Positions 30,555 through 40,760 of a stretch of DNA of 64,000 nt are shown in pieces. The stretch spans positions 62,001 through 126,000 of the forward strand of contig NZ_JAAAWN010000003.1 of NCBI RefSeq assembly GCF_010500865.1. Direction: 5' to 3'. The translations under genes were made by a program, and so were the position numbers. A model generated the notes under the pieces. It was not told the origin of the DNA. It ran no database searches and saw only the letters and a list, made by a program, of their open reading frames with translations. Positions within the stretch are counted from its first letter, which is position 1. Each line of letters begins with the position of its first letter. The DNA is from Alteromonas profundi. Lineage in GTDB: Bacteria > Pseudomonadota > Gammaproteobacteria > Enterobacterales > Alteromonadaceae.

Positions 30555-31492
30555 AACTTTTCGGCTACCCTGAGTACAGAACTGCGCGAACGAACATTAT
30601 TTTCTATTTCCAGTTGCGAGGGTTTTATTGCCTTACCCAGCGCTTTTAATACTTTATCTTGATCTATCTCTGCTTGCGTAATAGGCAGATTATGGGGCAC
30701 CACTTTGCCGCGACTTTGTTCTTTAATGAAGCGTTTAACAAGGCGATCTTCTAACGAATGGAACGAGATAACCGCCAGCCGTCCTTGCTGAGCCAGCACT
30801 TCTGTAGCCGCTTTTAATCCCACACGAAGTTGTTCGAGCTCTGCATTAATATAAATGCGAATTCCCTGAAAAGCGCGGGTTGCAGGGTGCTTAAACTTAT
30901 CTTTAACCGGTACAGCTTCATCAATAATTTTAGCCAGTTGAGCGGTGCGGGTAATGGGCGTTTCAACACGGGTATTAACAATGGCATGGGCAATACGCTT
31001 GCCAAACTTTTCTTCGCCAAACTCTTTAATCACCTGGGTGATATCTTGTTCTTCCGCTTTGGCTAACCAATCGGCGGCGCTTTCTCCTTTAGACGTGTCC
31101 ATACGCATGTCTAATGGCCCGTCACGTAAAAAGCTAAAGCCTCTTTCAGCATCATCGAGTTGTGGCGAGGACACACCTAAGTCCATTAATACGCCATCAA
31201 TATTACCCGCTAAACCTAAATCGGTTAGCTCTGTGGCCATGTCGCCAAAGGGAGCATGAATAATAGAAAAACGTTCATCGTTAGCGAATCGTTTGGCTGC
31301 CTCAATTGCCTGAGGATCACGGTCAAAGGCAATTAAACGCCCGTTTTCGCCTAAGCTCTCAAGAATGCGTGCAGAATGGCCGCCACGACCAAAGGTGGCG
31401 TCTACGTAAATACCATCAGGTTTAATCGCAAGGGCCTCTATGCACTCTTCAAGCAGCACAGAAACGTGTTTGAATTGTTGGGTGTCGCTCAT
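30551..31492 (-). CDS. rsmH: 16S rRNA (cytosine(1402)-N(4))-methyltransferase RsmH
   Basis: SAM-dependent methyltransferase that modifies C1402 in the decoding centre of 16S rRNA; formerly MraW. The 313-residue protein opens with [15 protein letters not shown], has the SAM motif [16 protein letters not shown] near 31-46, [30 protein letters not shown], and the C-terminal [17 protein letters not shown]. It is second in the dcw cluster, overlapping mraZ and ftsL by 4 bp each. Confidence 0.97.
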   Translation of the reverse strand: MSDTQQFKHVSVLLEECIEALAIKPDGIYVDATFGRGGHSARILESLGENGRLIAFDRDPQAIEAAKRFANDERFSIIHAPFGDMATELTDLGLAGNIDGVLMDLGVSSPQLDDAERGFSFLRDGPLDMRMDTSKGESAADWLAKAEEQDITQVIKEFGEEKFGKRIAHAIVNTRVETPITRTAQLAKIIDEAVPVKDKFKHPATRAFQGIRIYINAELEQLRVGLKAATEVLAQQGRLAVISFHSLEDRLVKRFIKEQSRGKVVPHNLPITQAEIDQDKVLKALGKAIKPSQLEIENNVRSRSSVLRVAEKL

Positions 31493-31947
31493 AAGGAGAA
31501 GTCCTGTAAACGTTCGGTGAGTTCAAATTCGCCTTTGCGTTCGGTGTCTATGTCGTCTTCTATCTGTTGTGCCCAAACATCGGCATCCCAAATTTCAAAC
31601 TTATTAAGCTGACCAACCAACATGACTTCTTTTGATAACTTAGCGTGATGACGTAACGGTGTAGGAATTAGAATGCGTCCGCTCTTATCCATTTCACCTT
31701 CGGCAGCGTGTCCTAGCAACAAGCGCTGCATACGGCGCTCGGCGGGGATCATACTGGATAACTTAATTAACTTAAGTTCAATTTCTTCCCATTCGGGAAG
31801 TGGGTAAAGCAACAAACAGCTTTGTTGGTTATCAACCGTGCAGACCAGTTGTCCGTTACAATCATCCAGCAGCGACTGACGATAACGCGTAGGTATCGCA
31901 AGTCTGCCTTTTGTGTCCAGATTGATCGCATTAGCGCCGCGGAACAT
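31489..31947 (-). CDS. mraZ: Transcriptional regulator MraZ
   Basis: DNA-binding protein of the SpoVT/AbrB fold, first gene of the dcw cluster; in E. coli and other bacteria it regulates the cluster by binding direct TGGGN repeats. The 152 residues hold two repeats of the DxxxR signature: [14 protein letters not shown] near 10-23 and [14 protein letters not shown] near 85-98. The start [14 protein letters not shown] agrees with the family. The only ribosome-site-like sequence (AGGGGA) is unusually close to the ATG. Three matching operator boxes lie 75-100 bp upstream. Confidence 0.96.
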   Translation of the reverse strand: MFRGANAINLDTKGRLAIPTRYRQSLLDDCNGQLVCTVDNQQSCLLLYPLPEWEEIELKLIKLSSMIPAERRMQRLLLGHAAEGEMDKSGRILIPTPLRHHAKLSKEVMLVGQLNKFEIWDADVWAQQIEDDIDTERKGEFELTERLQDFSL

Positions 31948-32242
31948 TCCCCTAGCCTTTTATATTTTGCTCTTAGATTTCTTGTTTTTTGAGTACTGAA
32001 CTGCAAAACGATGATAAGTCGATCCACTATTTGCCACTTTTACCCACTAGTTGACAGTTTAGGTATCATTGATCCCCACTGTCAAGGGAAAAAGTAGAGT
32101 TAAAGTGAGGTGAGCTCTGGGCTAGAACTGTTTGTATATACAGCGTTTTTTCAAAGTAGCTGATAAGGCGTGAAAAAAAGACGGGGAATTTACCGCTAGG
32201 AGAAAATCTAGCGAAATAAAAAGTCTAAAATAATGTGGAATA
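31948..32242 (-). promoter_or_regulatory. Upstream regulatory region of the dcw cluster
   Basis: About 295 bp of non-coding sequence. On the minus strand an exact TTGACA (32085-32080) could be a -35 box; the region 16-18 bp downstream (CCTAAA) is only a weak -10. The MraZ boxes at 32022-32046 lie downstream of it, between promoter and mraZ. A further CCCCA (TGGGG on the minus strand) at 32074-32078 is out of the 10-bp phase. No reading frame here looks real. Confidence 0.55.
32022..32046 (-). promoter_or_regulatory. MraZ operator: three direct repeats at 10-bp spacing
   Basis: Read on the minus strand the boxes are TGGGT (32046-32042), TGGCA (32036-32032) and TGGAT (32026-32022), each separated by 5 bp. 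This is the layout known for MraZ: TGGGN repeats with 5-bp spacers upstream of mraZ. Only the first box keeps all three G's. The repeat is seen directly; MraZ binding and autoregulation are inferred. Confidence 0.82.
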
Positions 32243-32274
32243 AAAAAGCCCCTAGCTGAACTAGGGGCTTTTTT
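32243..32274. terminator. Terminator between sapC and the dcw promoter region
   Basis: AAAAAAGCCCCTAG and CTAGGGGCTTTTTT form a 14-bp stem with a CTGAA loop and T-runs on both strands. It follows the leftward SapC-family gene and insulates the dcw promoter region. Confidence 0.9.
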
Positions 32275-32310
32275 GTCTTAATGCGGCGGGTTCGTTCCCC
32301 GCCCATTCAA

Positions 32311-33072
32311 TTATGCTTCGCTAGCGGCTTCTTCTTCCACTTTTGCAACAGAAAGTTGCATATTGCGAATTGGGTTTTCAGTACTATTTGACAGTTCAAC
32401 AAGACGGTTCAACTGACCTACAGACATCATTACCGCATACATAGCACCTAAGAAGCCAGATTTGTGTAGCTCTAGTACTTTCTCTTCCGGAAGTTCTAGT
32501 AGCTTCTTCTCGTTAATGCTAAGCATACCAGTAACATTACGTTGCTGGCCACTTTGGTAGGTTAGACGAATTTGAATTGGGTCAAGCAAGTCAAGATCAA
32601 CAACCTCTTTAACGAAACGCTGTGTCGCCATTTCGCTATTTGCAAGGTCAGATAGAAACTTCTGACGGTTATCTAGGAACTCAGATGGTTCGCCCGCTTC
32701 AGTAAATAGCGGCTGTCCTTCTTCACTAATAAGGTCGCTATTCTCATCAATGTACACGCCTAGCTTGTCGCCATCTGGACGCACATCGAAAGGGTAACGA
32801 AGAATGTTCATAGGAACGTGAGGCCCCTGCCAGCTTTCACCGGTAAGGAATAAGTTCTGGTTTTGCTCCATACCCAGCATAGCCACAACGTGGTGACGCT
32901 TAGACTGAGGGTCTTCGATGAAGACTAGAGGCATAGTTGCTGCCAACTGGGCAAATTCGCGAATGGTCGCTGCTGCAAGGTGCGTATTTTTCGCAAATGC
33001 AAAAGAGTTGCTTACCGCGACTTTAAGGTCTTTGTGTTTTTCTTTATCTAGCGGTACAAAATTAATAGCCAT
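32311..33072 (-). CDS. SapC family protein
   Basis: 253-residue protein of the SapC family (PF07277), named after a Campylobacter surface-array gene; the biochemical role is unknown. Family features seen are the opening FVPLDKEKHKDLKV, the middle HVPMNILRYPFDVRPDG (near 86-102), GQPLFTEAGEPSEFLDNR, and the acidic C-terminal tail VEEEAASEA. There is no signal peptide or membrane segment. In marine bacteria sapC genes often sit beside TonB receptors and tryptophan-halogenase-like genes; here it stands alone with its own terminator. The N-terminal MAINFVPL start is preceded by AAAGAAAT-like sequence. Confidence 0.85.
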   Translation of the reverse strand: MAINFVPLDKEKHKDLKVAVSNSFAFAKNTHLAAATIREFAQLAATMPLVFIEDPQSKRHHVVAMLGMEQNQNLFLTGESWQGPHVPMNILRYPFDVRPDGDKLGVYIDENSDLISEEGQPLFTEAGEPSEFLDNRQKFLSDLANSEMATQRFVKEVVDLDLLDPIQIRLTYQSGQQRNVTGMLSINEKKLLELPEEKVLELHKSGFLGAMYAVMMSVGQLNRLVELSNSTENPIRNMQLSVAKVEEEAASEA

Positions 33073-33516
33073 ATTTCTTTCTCATACTTGTCTGCTGTGG
33101 CCCCGTTTAAAAAAACTGAAAAGTGAGGGTAACCACAAAAATTACGTAGGCCGCGCGGATGAACTTATCGTCACCCTTCTTCGGCGAGGCGCTTGGGAGT
33201 ATCCCGCATTCACGAGGTGAAGTCACGCGCCATCACAATAACAAGTTTTAAATTTTTATTGCAATGTAAACTTAAAGTAAATTGCATCAAGCGGCGAAAA
33301 AACAAGCAATATCACTAAAAACGGTGGTTCACCGCACAAACGCGATAAAAATTCTTCTCTTCAAACGTCAGCCATTGTGGCCTTCTCGGTTTTCACTTAG
33401 TCTTTTAACCCCCGCTGCTATTTGGGCATTTTAGGGGATCAAAAAAAAACCAAAACGCAGAACCTTTAATAACGACGGATTCGTGCTACTTACACAACAA
33501 CAATAAGGAACACCAC
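33073..33516. other. Divergent intergenic region between sapC and the dipeptidase gene
   Basis: About 440 bp with no convincing gene. It should carry the leftward sapC promoter and the rightward dipeptidase promoter. It is AT-rich around 33240-33330 and contains a run of A's near 33441-33449. I recognise no operator or RNA in it. Confidence 0.45.
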
Positions 33517-34731
33517 ATGACAAGGCGATTTCCTCTTAATGTTTGCGCATTAACCATTGCTGCGCTTTTCACTTCCACGGCGGTATTCGCAAAGACCTAC
33601 ACCGCCTCGGAGCAGGCGAACAGGATTGCACAAGAAACAATTATCGTTGACGGCCACATTGATGTGCCTTATCGCGTAAAAAATCGGTGGGTAGATGTCA
33701 CTAAGGCCACAGAAGATGGCGACTTCGATTACCCCCGGGCGGTAAAAGGCGGCCTGAATGCCCCTTTCATGTCAATTTATGTACCCGCCAGTTTAGACAA
33801 TTCTCCTGAATCAACGCAATTAGCCCACCAGCTTATTGATTCAGTAGAAGCGATTGTGGCCCGCGCACCCGATAAGTTTGCAATTGCCAAAAGCCCCAGT
33901 GATGTGAAAGCACAATTTGAAGCTGGGCTAATTTCACTTCCAATGGGAATGGAAAATGGCTCTCCCATTCAAGGGAGCCTTGATAACTTAAAGGCATTTT
34001 ACCAGCGCGGGATTCGATACATTACCTTGGCCCATAGCCAAGCAAACCATATTTCTGATTCCTCTTACGATTTACGTAGAAAATGGAAAGGTTTAAGCCC
34101 CTTTGGCAAGCAATTAGTTACTGAAATGAACAATATTGGCATTATGTTGGACATCTCTCATGTTTCGGATGATGCTTTTTATCAAGTTGTTGAAATCACA
34201 AAGGTTCCAGTAATCGCTTCGCACTCTTCACTACGTAAATTTACCCCGGGGTTTGAGCGTAATATGAACGACGACATGATAAAGGCCCTAGGTGAAAATG
34301 GGGGTGTTATTATGATTAACTTTGGCTCAAGCTTTGTTGATAAAGCGGCAGGACAATGGCGCAAGGGACTAACCGCTGCACGTAAAGCCCTTATTGCAGA
34401 AGAAGGCGAAGACAGCCCTAATTTGGAAAATTTTGAAGCGACGTATCGTGAAAAAGTTCCTTACCCCTACTCTACATTAGATCAGGTACTTGATCACATT
34501 GACCACGTAGTAGAGCTGATTGGTATTGAACACGTGGGCATTGGGTCGGATTACGACGGTGTAGGCGACTCGCTTCCTATTGGCCTTAAAGATGTAGCTA
34601 GCTTCCCGAATCTTGTACAGGGCCTATTAGACAGAGGCTATAGCCGCCAAGATATTGAAAAAATACTCAGCGGTAATTTATTACGCGTGTGGCAACAGGT
34701 TGAAGATTACGCAGCTAAGCACAGCGCTTAG
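33517..34731 (+). CDS. Exported membrane dipeptidase (peptidase M19, renal dipeptidase family)
   Basis: Zinc dipeptidase homologue of 404 residues. A clear signal peptide runs over residues 1-25 with cleavage after VFA. The binuclear zinc site starts with His47 and Asp49 in VDGHIDVPYR, is bridged by a Glu in PMGMENGSPI near 144, and has His residues in TLAHSQANHISD and IASHSSLRKF. HVGIGSDYDGVGD near 345 and NLLRVW near 388 are M19 signatures. It should act in the periplasm on dipeptides or beta-lactam-like substrates. Start ATG 33517 follows AAGGA. It is monocistronic, with its own terminator. Confidence 0.92.
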   Translation: MTRRFPLNVCALTIAALFTSTAVFAKTYTASEQANRIAQETIIVDGHIDVPYRVKNRWVDVTKATEDGDFDYPRAVKGGLNAPFMSIYVPASLDNSPESTQLAHQLIDSVEAIVARAPDKFAIAKSPSDVKAQFEAGLISLPMGMENGSPIQGSLDNLKAFYQRGIRYITLAHSQANHISDSSYDLRRKWKGLSPFGKQLVTEMNNIGIMLDISHVSDDAFYQVVEITKVPVIASHSSLRKFTPGFERNMNDDMIKALGENGGVIMINFGSSFVDKAAGQWRKGLTAARKALIAEEGEDSPNLENFEATYREKVPYPYSTLDQVLDHIDHVVELIGIEHVGIGSDYDGVGDSLPIGLKDVASFPNLVQGLLDRGYSRQDIEKILSGNLLRVWQQVEDYAAKHSA

Positions 34732-34783
34732 TCAACGGGCGTTTTCCCCTTGGCTAGTTGCGAAATTTCTAAGGGCAGCGGTT

Positions 34784-34813
34784 AAATAGCAGCGCGTGTT
34801 GTCTGCTATTTTT
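34784..34813 (+). terminator. Terminator after the M19 dipeptidase gene
   Basis: AAATAGCAG and CTGCTATTT form a 9-bp stem with a 10-nt loop and a T-run, 52 bp past the stop. A second inverted repeat (34854-34862 and 34872-34880, ACTGGCAAG / CTTGCCAGT) brackets the stop codon of the leftward pump gene. Confidence 0.75.
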
Positions 34814-34865
34814 AGCTCCCTTAGATTGTTACGCAGCTATGGCATGTAAGCTCACTGGCAAGACA

Positions 34866-37800
34866 CTATGCCTTGCCAGTAACTAAAGGTCTGCGGGCCA
34901 GCAGATAATAGGTTGAAGGTAAAATAAACAAGGTAAGTATTAACGCACTAACCATGCCTCCTACCATAGGCGCCGCAATGCGCTGCATGATTTCACCGCC
35001 AGTGCCCGTTGCAAACAACACCGGTAATAACCCAGCTATAATTGACACTGATGTCATCATTACGGGCCTTACCCGTCTTACTGCCCCCTCTACAACACTC
35101 GCTTTTAACCCGCACTCGGTAATTGCAGGGCCTTGTTGCAAATAGGCCTTATTCGTTTGGTTTAGATACACCAACATAATTACACCGGTTTCCACAGCCA
35201 CGCCTGCCAGCGCAATAAACCCCACCGCTACGGCTACCGAAAATTGAAAGTTCATCACCCAAAGTAGCCATATTCCCCCCACTAGCGATAGCGGTAACGT
35301 AGCCAAGATAAGTACCACGTCCTTTGCACGTCGAAAGCTTAACGCTAATAACAATATGATAATAACCAAGGTTAACGGCACCACAATTTTCATTCGCTGT
35401 TGGGCACGCTCTAGGTATTCAAACTGTCCCGCCCAGCTAAGTGAATAGCCGGCTGGAATGTCGAGATGTTGATTTAAGTGCGTTTTAGCATTTGCTACAT
35501 AGCCGGCCAGATCACTATTGTTGATATCAATGAGTACCCACCCTGTTAGTCGGGCGTTCTCACTTTTAATGCCGGCGGGCCCAGCTTCAATGCGAATATC
35601 GGCTACCGAAGACAGTGGAATATGCCTGCCTGAAGGGGTTATTAGGGGAATGGTGCGTATGGCCTCAGGGCTATCTCGATAAGTTTCATCAAAGCGCACA
35701 CTTATTGCGTAGCGTTCGCGGCCTTCATTTGACTCGGCTATCGACTTTCCGCCCACCGCAATAGCTATAACCTCTTGAACATCTGCAATATTAAGGTTGT
35801 AACGCGCTGCTTTTTGCCTATCTATATCGATAGTAAGATAACGCCCTCCGGCTACTCTTTCTGCGTATGCAGACGCGGTATTAGGCAGTTGCATAAGCAA
35901 TGCTTCTATCTTTGCACTTAATTGCTCTATACCGTCAAGACTGGGCCCTGCTACCTTAATACCTACCGGCGTTTTAATACCTGTGGCAAGCATATCGATA
36001 CGGGTTTTAATCGGCATGACCCAGGCATTAGTAATACCCGGAAACTGAATTTGCTGATTCAGCGTCTCTTTCAGCTTTTTTGTGGTCATCCCAGCTCGCC
36101 ACTGGGATTTAGGCTTTAGCTGAATAAAGGTTTCTATCATCGTTAACGGCGCGGGATCAGTTGCAGTGTCCGCCCGGCCAATCTTCCCAAATACTCTAGC
36201 TACCTCCGGAACACTAGCAATTAACTTATCGGTTTGCTGTAAAAGCTGCCGTGCTTTACCTATAGAAAGGCTGGGGTAGGTAGTAGGCATATACATTAAA
36301 TCGCCTTCATCCAACGTGGGCATAAACTCGCTGCCCGTATGCGCCAAAGGCCACCACGTGGAGATAATAGCTAGGAGGGCTGCAAGTAGTGCGCTGCGGG
36401 GGTAGTTGAGCACCGCTTTTAGGGCTGGCCTGTAAACGCGAATAAGCACATTATTAATCGGGTTTTGTGATTCGGTGCGAATTTTCCCTCGAACCAAATA
36501 GCCTGCAAGTATAGGAACTAGAGTTATAGCGAGAAGTGCCGCCGCTCCCATGGCATAGGTTTTAGTAAACGCAAGCGGAGCAAATAGACGCCCCTCTTGC
36601 GCCTGTAAAGCAAAAACAGGAATGAAGGAGACCGTAATGATAAGTAGCGAGAAAAACAGCGCCGGCCCTACTTCACACGTTGAGCGCATCACTAAGGCCC
36701 AGCGTTGTTGTGCCGTTAACGCCGTACTGTTTTCTTTTTCGAGGTGCTTATGTAAGTTCTCTACCACCACGATTGCACCATCTACCATGGCCCCTATGGC
36801 AATGGCAATGCCACCAAGCGACATGATATTCGCGTTTAGTCCTTGCATTCTCATCGCTATAAAAGCAATTAGAATACCTATAGGCAAGCTAATAATTGCC
36901 ACTAACGCTGAGCGAACATGAAGTAAAAAAACCAAGCAAACCAAACCCACAACAAGCAATTCTTCAACGACTTTTTGCCACAAGGTATTTACTGCGTTTG
37001 AGATTAACTGTGAGCGATCGTAAACGGGAACAACGGTTACCCCTCTGGTAAACTGGCCTCTAGCTGGGCTAATTTTTGTTTCACTTTATCTATGGTAGTT
37101 TTAGCGTTTTCAGCGTAACGCATAACAACGATACCGCCTACCACTTCCCCCTTACCGTTAAGCTCTGCAATTCCCCTTCGCATCTGCGGCGTTTCTATTA
37201 CAGTTGCGATATCGCCTATGGTGAGTGCGCTGCCTTGACTGTATACCCCTAAGGGGAGTTGGCGAATGTCTTCAACACCTTTTAAATAGCCGGTGGCGGT
37301 AACCATATACTCTGCTTCGGCCAACTCAATAACAGACGCGCCTACCTCCTGGTTTCCTCGTGTAATCGCTCGTTTTACATGGGCGATTGGAATTTGGTAT
37401 GCGCGTAATTTGTCGGCAGATAATTGCACTTGATACTGCTTAACCATACCGCCTAAACTTGCCACTTCAGCAACCCCATCAACCGTTTGTAATTCATACT
37501 TTAAGAACCAATCTTGTAAGGCCCGTAAATCTGCCAAATCGTGGGTTCCTTTAGTATCGGTAAGCGCATACAAGTAGACCCAGCCTACGCCCGTGGCATC
37601 AGGCCCTAACGCGGGTTGCACTCCTTGCGGCAGCTCACTGGACACTTGGTTTACGTATTCTAACACTCGGCTTCGGGCCCAGTAGAGATCGGTATCATCG
37701 TCGAATATAACGTAGACATAAGAATCACCGAAAAATGAAAAACCTCGTACTGTTGTCGCCCCAGGTACCGACATTAACGCTGTGGTTAACGGGTAGGTTA

Positions 37801-37993
37801 CTTGGTCTTCCACGACTTGAGGAGACTGCCCGGGGTAACTGGTTTTCACTATTACCTGAATATCGGACAAATCAGGAATAGCATCAAGCGGGGTGAAACG
37901 CACTGATAATACACCGCCCACAGTAAATAACAGCGCGATAAGTAGCACTATAGGCCGATTATGAACCGACCATCTAATTATTGCTTCAATCAT
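34866..37993 (-). pseudogene. cusA: CusA/CzcA family heavy-metal RND efflux pump, frameshifted
   Basis: Inner-membrane proton-driven metal pump of the HME-RND type. The first part (start ATG 37993) encodes [32 protein letters not shown], the [20 protein letters not shown] region and ends ...LEASLPEG at a TAA at 37037-37039. The rest continues without loss in another frame: [12 protein letters not shown], then VRSALVAIISLPIGI, GGIAIAIGAMVDGAIVVVEN (proton-relay segment) and the second porter and membrane domains to 34866. One missing base in the CCCC run at 37040-37043 (GGGG on the coding strand) explains it; adding one G restores about 1040 codons, the normal length. It is either a true mutation or a homopolymer sequencing error. 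Confidence 0.92.
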
Positions 37994-39317
37994 GAGATGC
38001 CCCTTTCATATTATGATGCTCGTGCGTCATAGACTTTGCAGGCGGGTGGCTACTACTGTTATCAGCAGAAGGCTTCATGTCAGCGTGAGGGTCTGGGGAA
38101 GACATACGGGAAAACGCGGCACGTTTTGAAGATTCTGAGTCAATGAGAAACTGCGCTGACGTAACTACCTCATCCCCAGGCGCAATTCCATCAAGTATGG
38201 CCACATGGTTTTCATCCCGAGGGCCCATCGTCACTGGTATAGAGCGATATTGATCAGAACCCACACGCACCACAACTCTTTCTTCTCCCTGCGTTCGAAT
38301 AACGGCTTCACGGGGTATTTTTACAAAGGATTTTGCTTTATCCATAGCAGTGTGAATGATCACTTCACCTAACATATCAGGCCGTAATACTCCTTGGTCA
38401 TTTGCCAAAGTAAGACGCGCCATTAAAGTGCCCGTTTTAGGGTGTAACCTTGGATAAATAAACTCGATGTTCGCGTGCCACTTTTTACCGGGTACTGCGT
38501 CAAAAGACACGCTAACATGCTGGCCTACCGCAACCTTATTCATATAGGCCTCAAACACATCAACAATGACCCACACGGTATCTAAGGGGGCGATACTAAT
38601 AACTTGCATGCCGGGCTCAATAAAATACCCCTCTCGCACATTGAGGTTTTCAACTACGCCGCTACGGGGAGCGTAAAAAGTAACTGACTGAGCAACCTCG
38701 TTCGTTTTTGCTAACTTTTCAATAAGCGCATCGCTTAGCTGAAGACTGGCAAGTCTTTCCCTTGCTCCTTTAATAAGCTGGCTATTACCGCGCTTCAAAG
38801 CAATCAGATAATCTTCTTGGGCGCTGACCAACTGCGGCGAATATAGGGTATAAATAGGGTCACCTTTATTTACCTATTGTCCGTTGTCTTTTACATATAA
38901 GGTGTCTATCCAACCTTCAACACGTGGATGCAAGTGCACTAACTTGTCCTCGTTAAAGGCGGCACGTCCGATGGTGCGAAGCACAGGGTTTAGCTGCCCA
39001 AGTATAGCCGGTGCAGTTTTAACCCCCATGTTCTGTTGAACCTGAGGGGCAATAGAAACACTACTGCTATCGCCTGGGGCATCTGAGTTTTGGGCGTACA
39101 CGGGCACCAAATCCATCCCCATTGGAGATTTTCCCGGTTTATCACGCCGATAGCTGTCATCCATGGGCGCAACCCAATATAAAGGTTTATTCTCATTGCT
39201 GGCACCTGCAGGCAAAGCGTTCCCAGTATTACCCTTACTGCCTTCAAACGTGGTTAACTGCCACCCCAAGAAGCCACCCACCAGTAGACTTAACATTACA
39301 ATAATAACGGTTTTCAA
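37986..39317 (-). pseudogene. cusB: CusB-type RND periplasmic adaptor, interrupted by an in-frame stop
   Basis: Membrane-fusion adaptor linking the pump to the outer-membrane channel. The likely start is TTG 39317, just after the TolC-family stop, with GAGG upstream; it gives a membrane anchor (VIIVMLSLLVGGFLGWQL) and a degenerate heavy-metal-binding domain (WVAPMDDSYRR, PGKSPMGMDLVPVY) without Cys. After LYVKDNGQ a TAG at 38876-38874 stops translation; the same frame continues VNKGDPIYTLYSPQLVSAQEDY and runs to 37986. The C-terminus has a His/Met tail ([10 protein letters not shown]). A single CAG, AAG or GAG to TAG change would explain the stop. Length would be about 442 residues, normal for CusB. 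It overlaps cusA by 8 bp. Confidence 0.92.
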
Positions 39318-39318
39318 T

Positions 39319-40689
39319 TTAGCTGCCTCGTTGGTAATTAGCGTGAAGAGAGAGTGCGGGTTGGTAGTAGTATTTAACGCGTTGTAAACTGGTAGCCAGC
39401 TGCAATTCAATATCAAGCATGGCCAATTTCGCATCGATAATTGCCATACGCACCTGCAATGCGTTTGACATATTATTTTGAGCGCCTTGGGCGAAGCTGC
39501 GAAGTGTAGTTGCCTGAGCGTATTCTGCTTGGGTTAATAGCCTTTCTTTTAGTAAATGGTAGCGCTGACTGGCAAAGGTAAGCCGAGTGCGGTATTGCTG
39601 AGCTTGGGAGGATAACCGCGAGATCACCAATCGCCTGTCGGTGGCCACAGCGCTTAAACGGTTTGTTTTGCTGGAAATTTGGGCACTATTGCGCGTAGAA
39701 GAAAAAGAAGGCAAATCGACCTGTACACCAAAGGAAATGAAATCGCTTCTGTGTTGGTTTAATACATCGTGCTGCCGATAGCCATAACTCGCTTGCAGCG
39801 CCCACTGTGGTTTTTCGCTTTCTTGCGCAATCGCTAACTGTGTATGCGCATATTGTTCGTCAAATTCATAGGCTAGCGCCTCAGGATGAAAGTGCATGAG
39901 AGAGAATATATCAATGGGGTTAATTTTTTCTACATAGTCTCTCGCCTGCTGCACTACCGACAGAGAGGTTGATTGTGGCCAATTCATAGTACTTAGGTCG
40001 ACACCGCTAAGCCATTCCGTGAGCACACTTTTTGCTACCTCCATATCTTCAACTGCGCGATATTGGGCCTCTTGTAACATCACCTTATCAAGCTCAAGGG
40101 CGACGATGTCCTGTTGCTGCGTGTTCACATCACCCGTGGTATAGGCTGCGTTCATAGCTTCAATTAACTGACTTACTACCTCTTCTTTATCCTTTAGTAA
40201 GGCTGCCTTTTTCTGGGCATAATATCCCTGGTACCAGGCTATTGAGACTTGCTGACTAACCCAGAGTTTGCGCCCGCTGCGTTTAATCTGCTCCTTACCG
40301 GCCTGGGCTTTAGCACCCTCTGCTTTTAATTGGGCCGTATTGCCTCGTGGTAAGGTTTGTTTAATGCCAATTTGTAGCTGGGTCATTGGCTCTTGTTGCA
40401 ATGAAAAGTTGTCTACAGGCAAATTCTGTACACTGGTGGATAAGGTTGGCGTATCCCACGTATCAAATGCCACTGCGTCACTATGAAAAGCCTTTTCCCG
40501 CAAGCGGCTTGCGGATAACACAGGATCGTTCTCAAGCGCGTGTTTTTGCGCTTGAGATAACGACAATGTACTGGCCGCTACCTTTGGGGTAAGAAGCTCG
40601 GTAGTTAGCAACACACTAAGAAAAATAACCATACACGCCTTAGTTAATGCCCGGCGCGCTTGGGCTAGAAAACACAAAGAGAACAACAT
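39319..40689 (-). CDS. TolC family outer-membrane efflux protein (CusC-like)
   Basis: Outer-membrane channel component of the metal efflux operon, 456 residues, apparently intact. An N-terminal signal region lies near residues 13-40 (LTKACMVIFLSVLLTTELL), followed by two OEP repeats with long helices: LSLSQAQKHALENDPVL near 43, LQIGIKQTLPRGNTAQLKAE, and the second with FGVQVDLPSFSSTRNSAQI. There is no lipobox, unlike E. coli CusC. It is followed without gap by the adaptor gene. Because adaptor and pump are both broken, this channel may be an orphan or serve another pump. Confidence 0.87.
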   Translation of the reverse strand: MLFSLCFLAQARRALTKACMVIFLSVLLTTELLTPKVAASTLSLSQAQKHALENDPVLSASRLREKAFHSDAVAFDTWDTPTLSTSVQNLPVDNFSLQQEPMTQLQIGIKQTLPRGNTAQLKAEGAKAQAGKEQIKRSGRKLWVSQQVSIAWYQGYYAQKKAALLKDKEEVVSQLIEAMNAAYTTGDVNTQQQDIVALELDKVMLQEAQYRAVEDMEVAKSVLTEWLSGVDLSTMNWPQSTSLSVVQQARDYVEKINPIDIFSLMHFHPEALAYEFDEQYAHTQLAIAQESEKPQWALQASYGYRQHDVLNQHRSDFISFGVQVDLPSFSSTRNSAQISSKTNRLSAVATDRRLVISRLSSQAQQYRTRLTFASQRYHLLKERLLTQAEYAQATTLRSFAQGAQNNMSNALQVRMAIIDAKLAMLDIELQLATSLQRVKYYYQPALSLHANYQRGS

Positions 40690-40760
40690 AAAACACCTTC
40701 ACTTACACGCTAATAAGCGCCTAAACTATAAGTAAATACTTACCTACAGACGGATTTACC

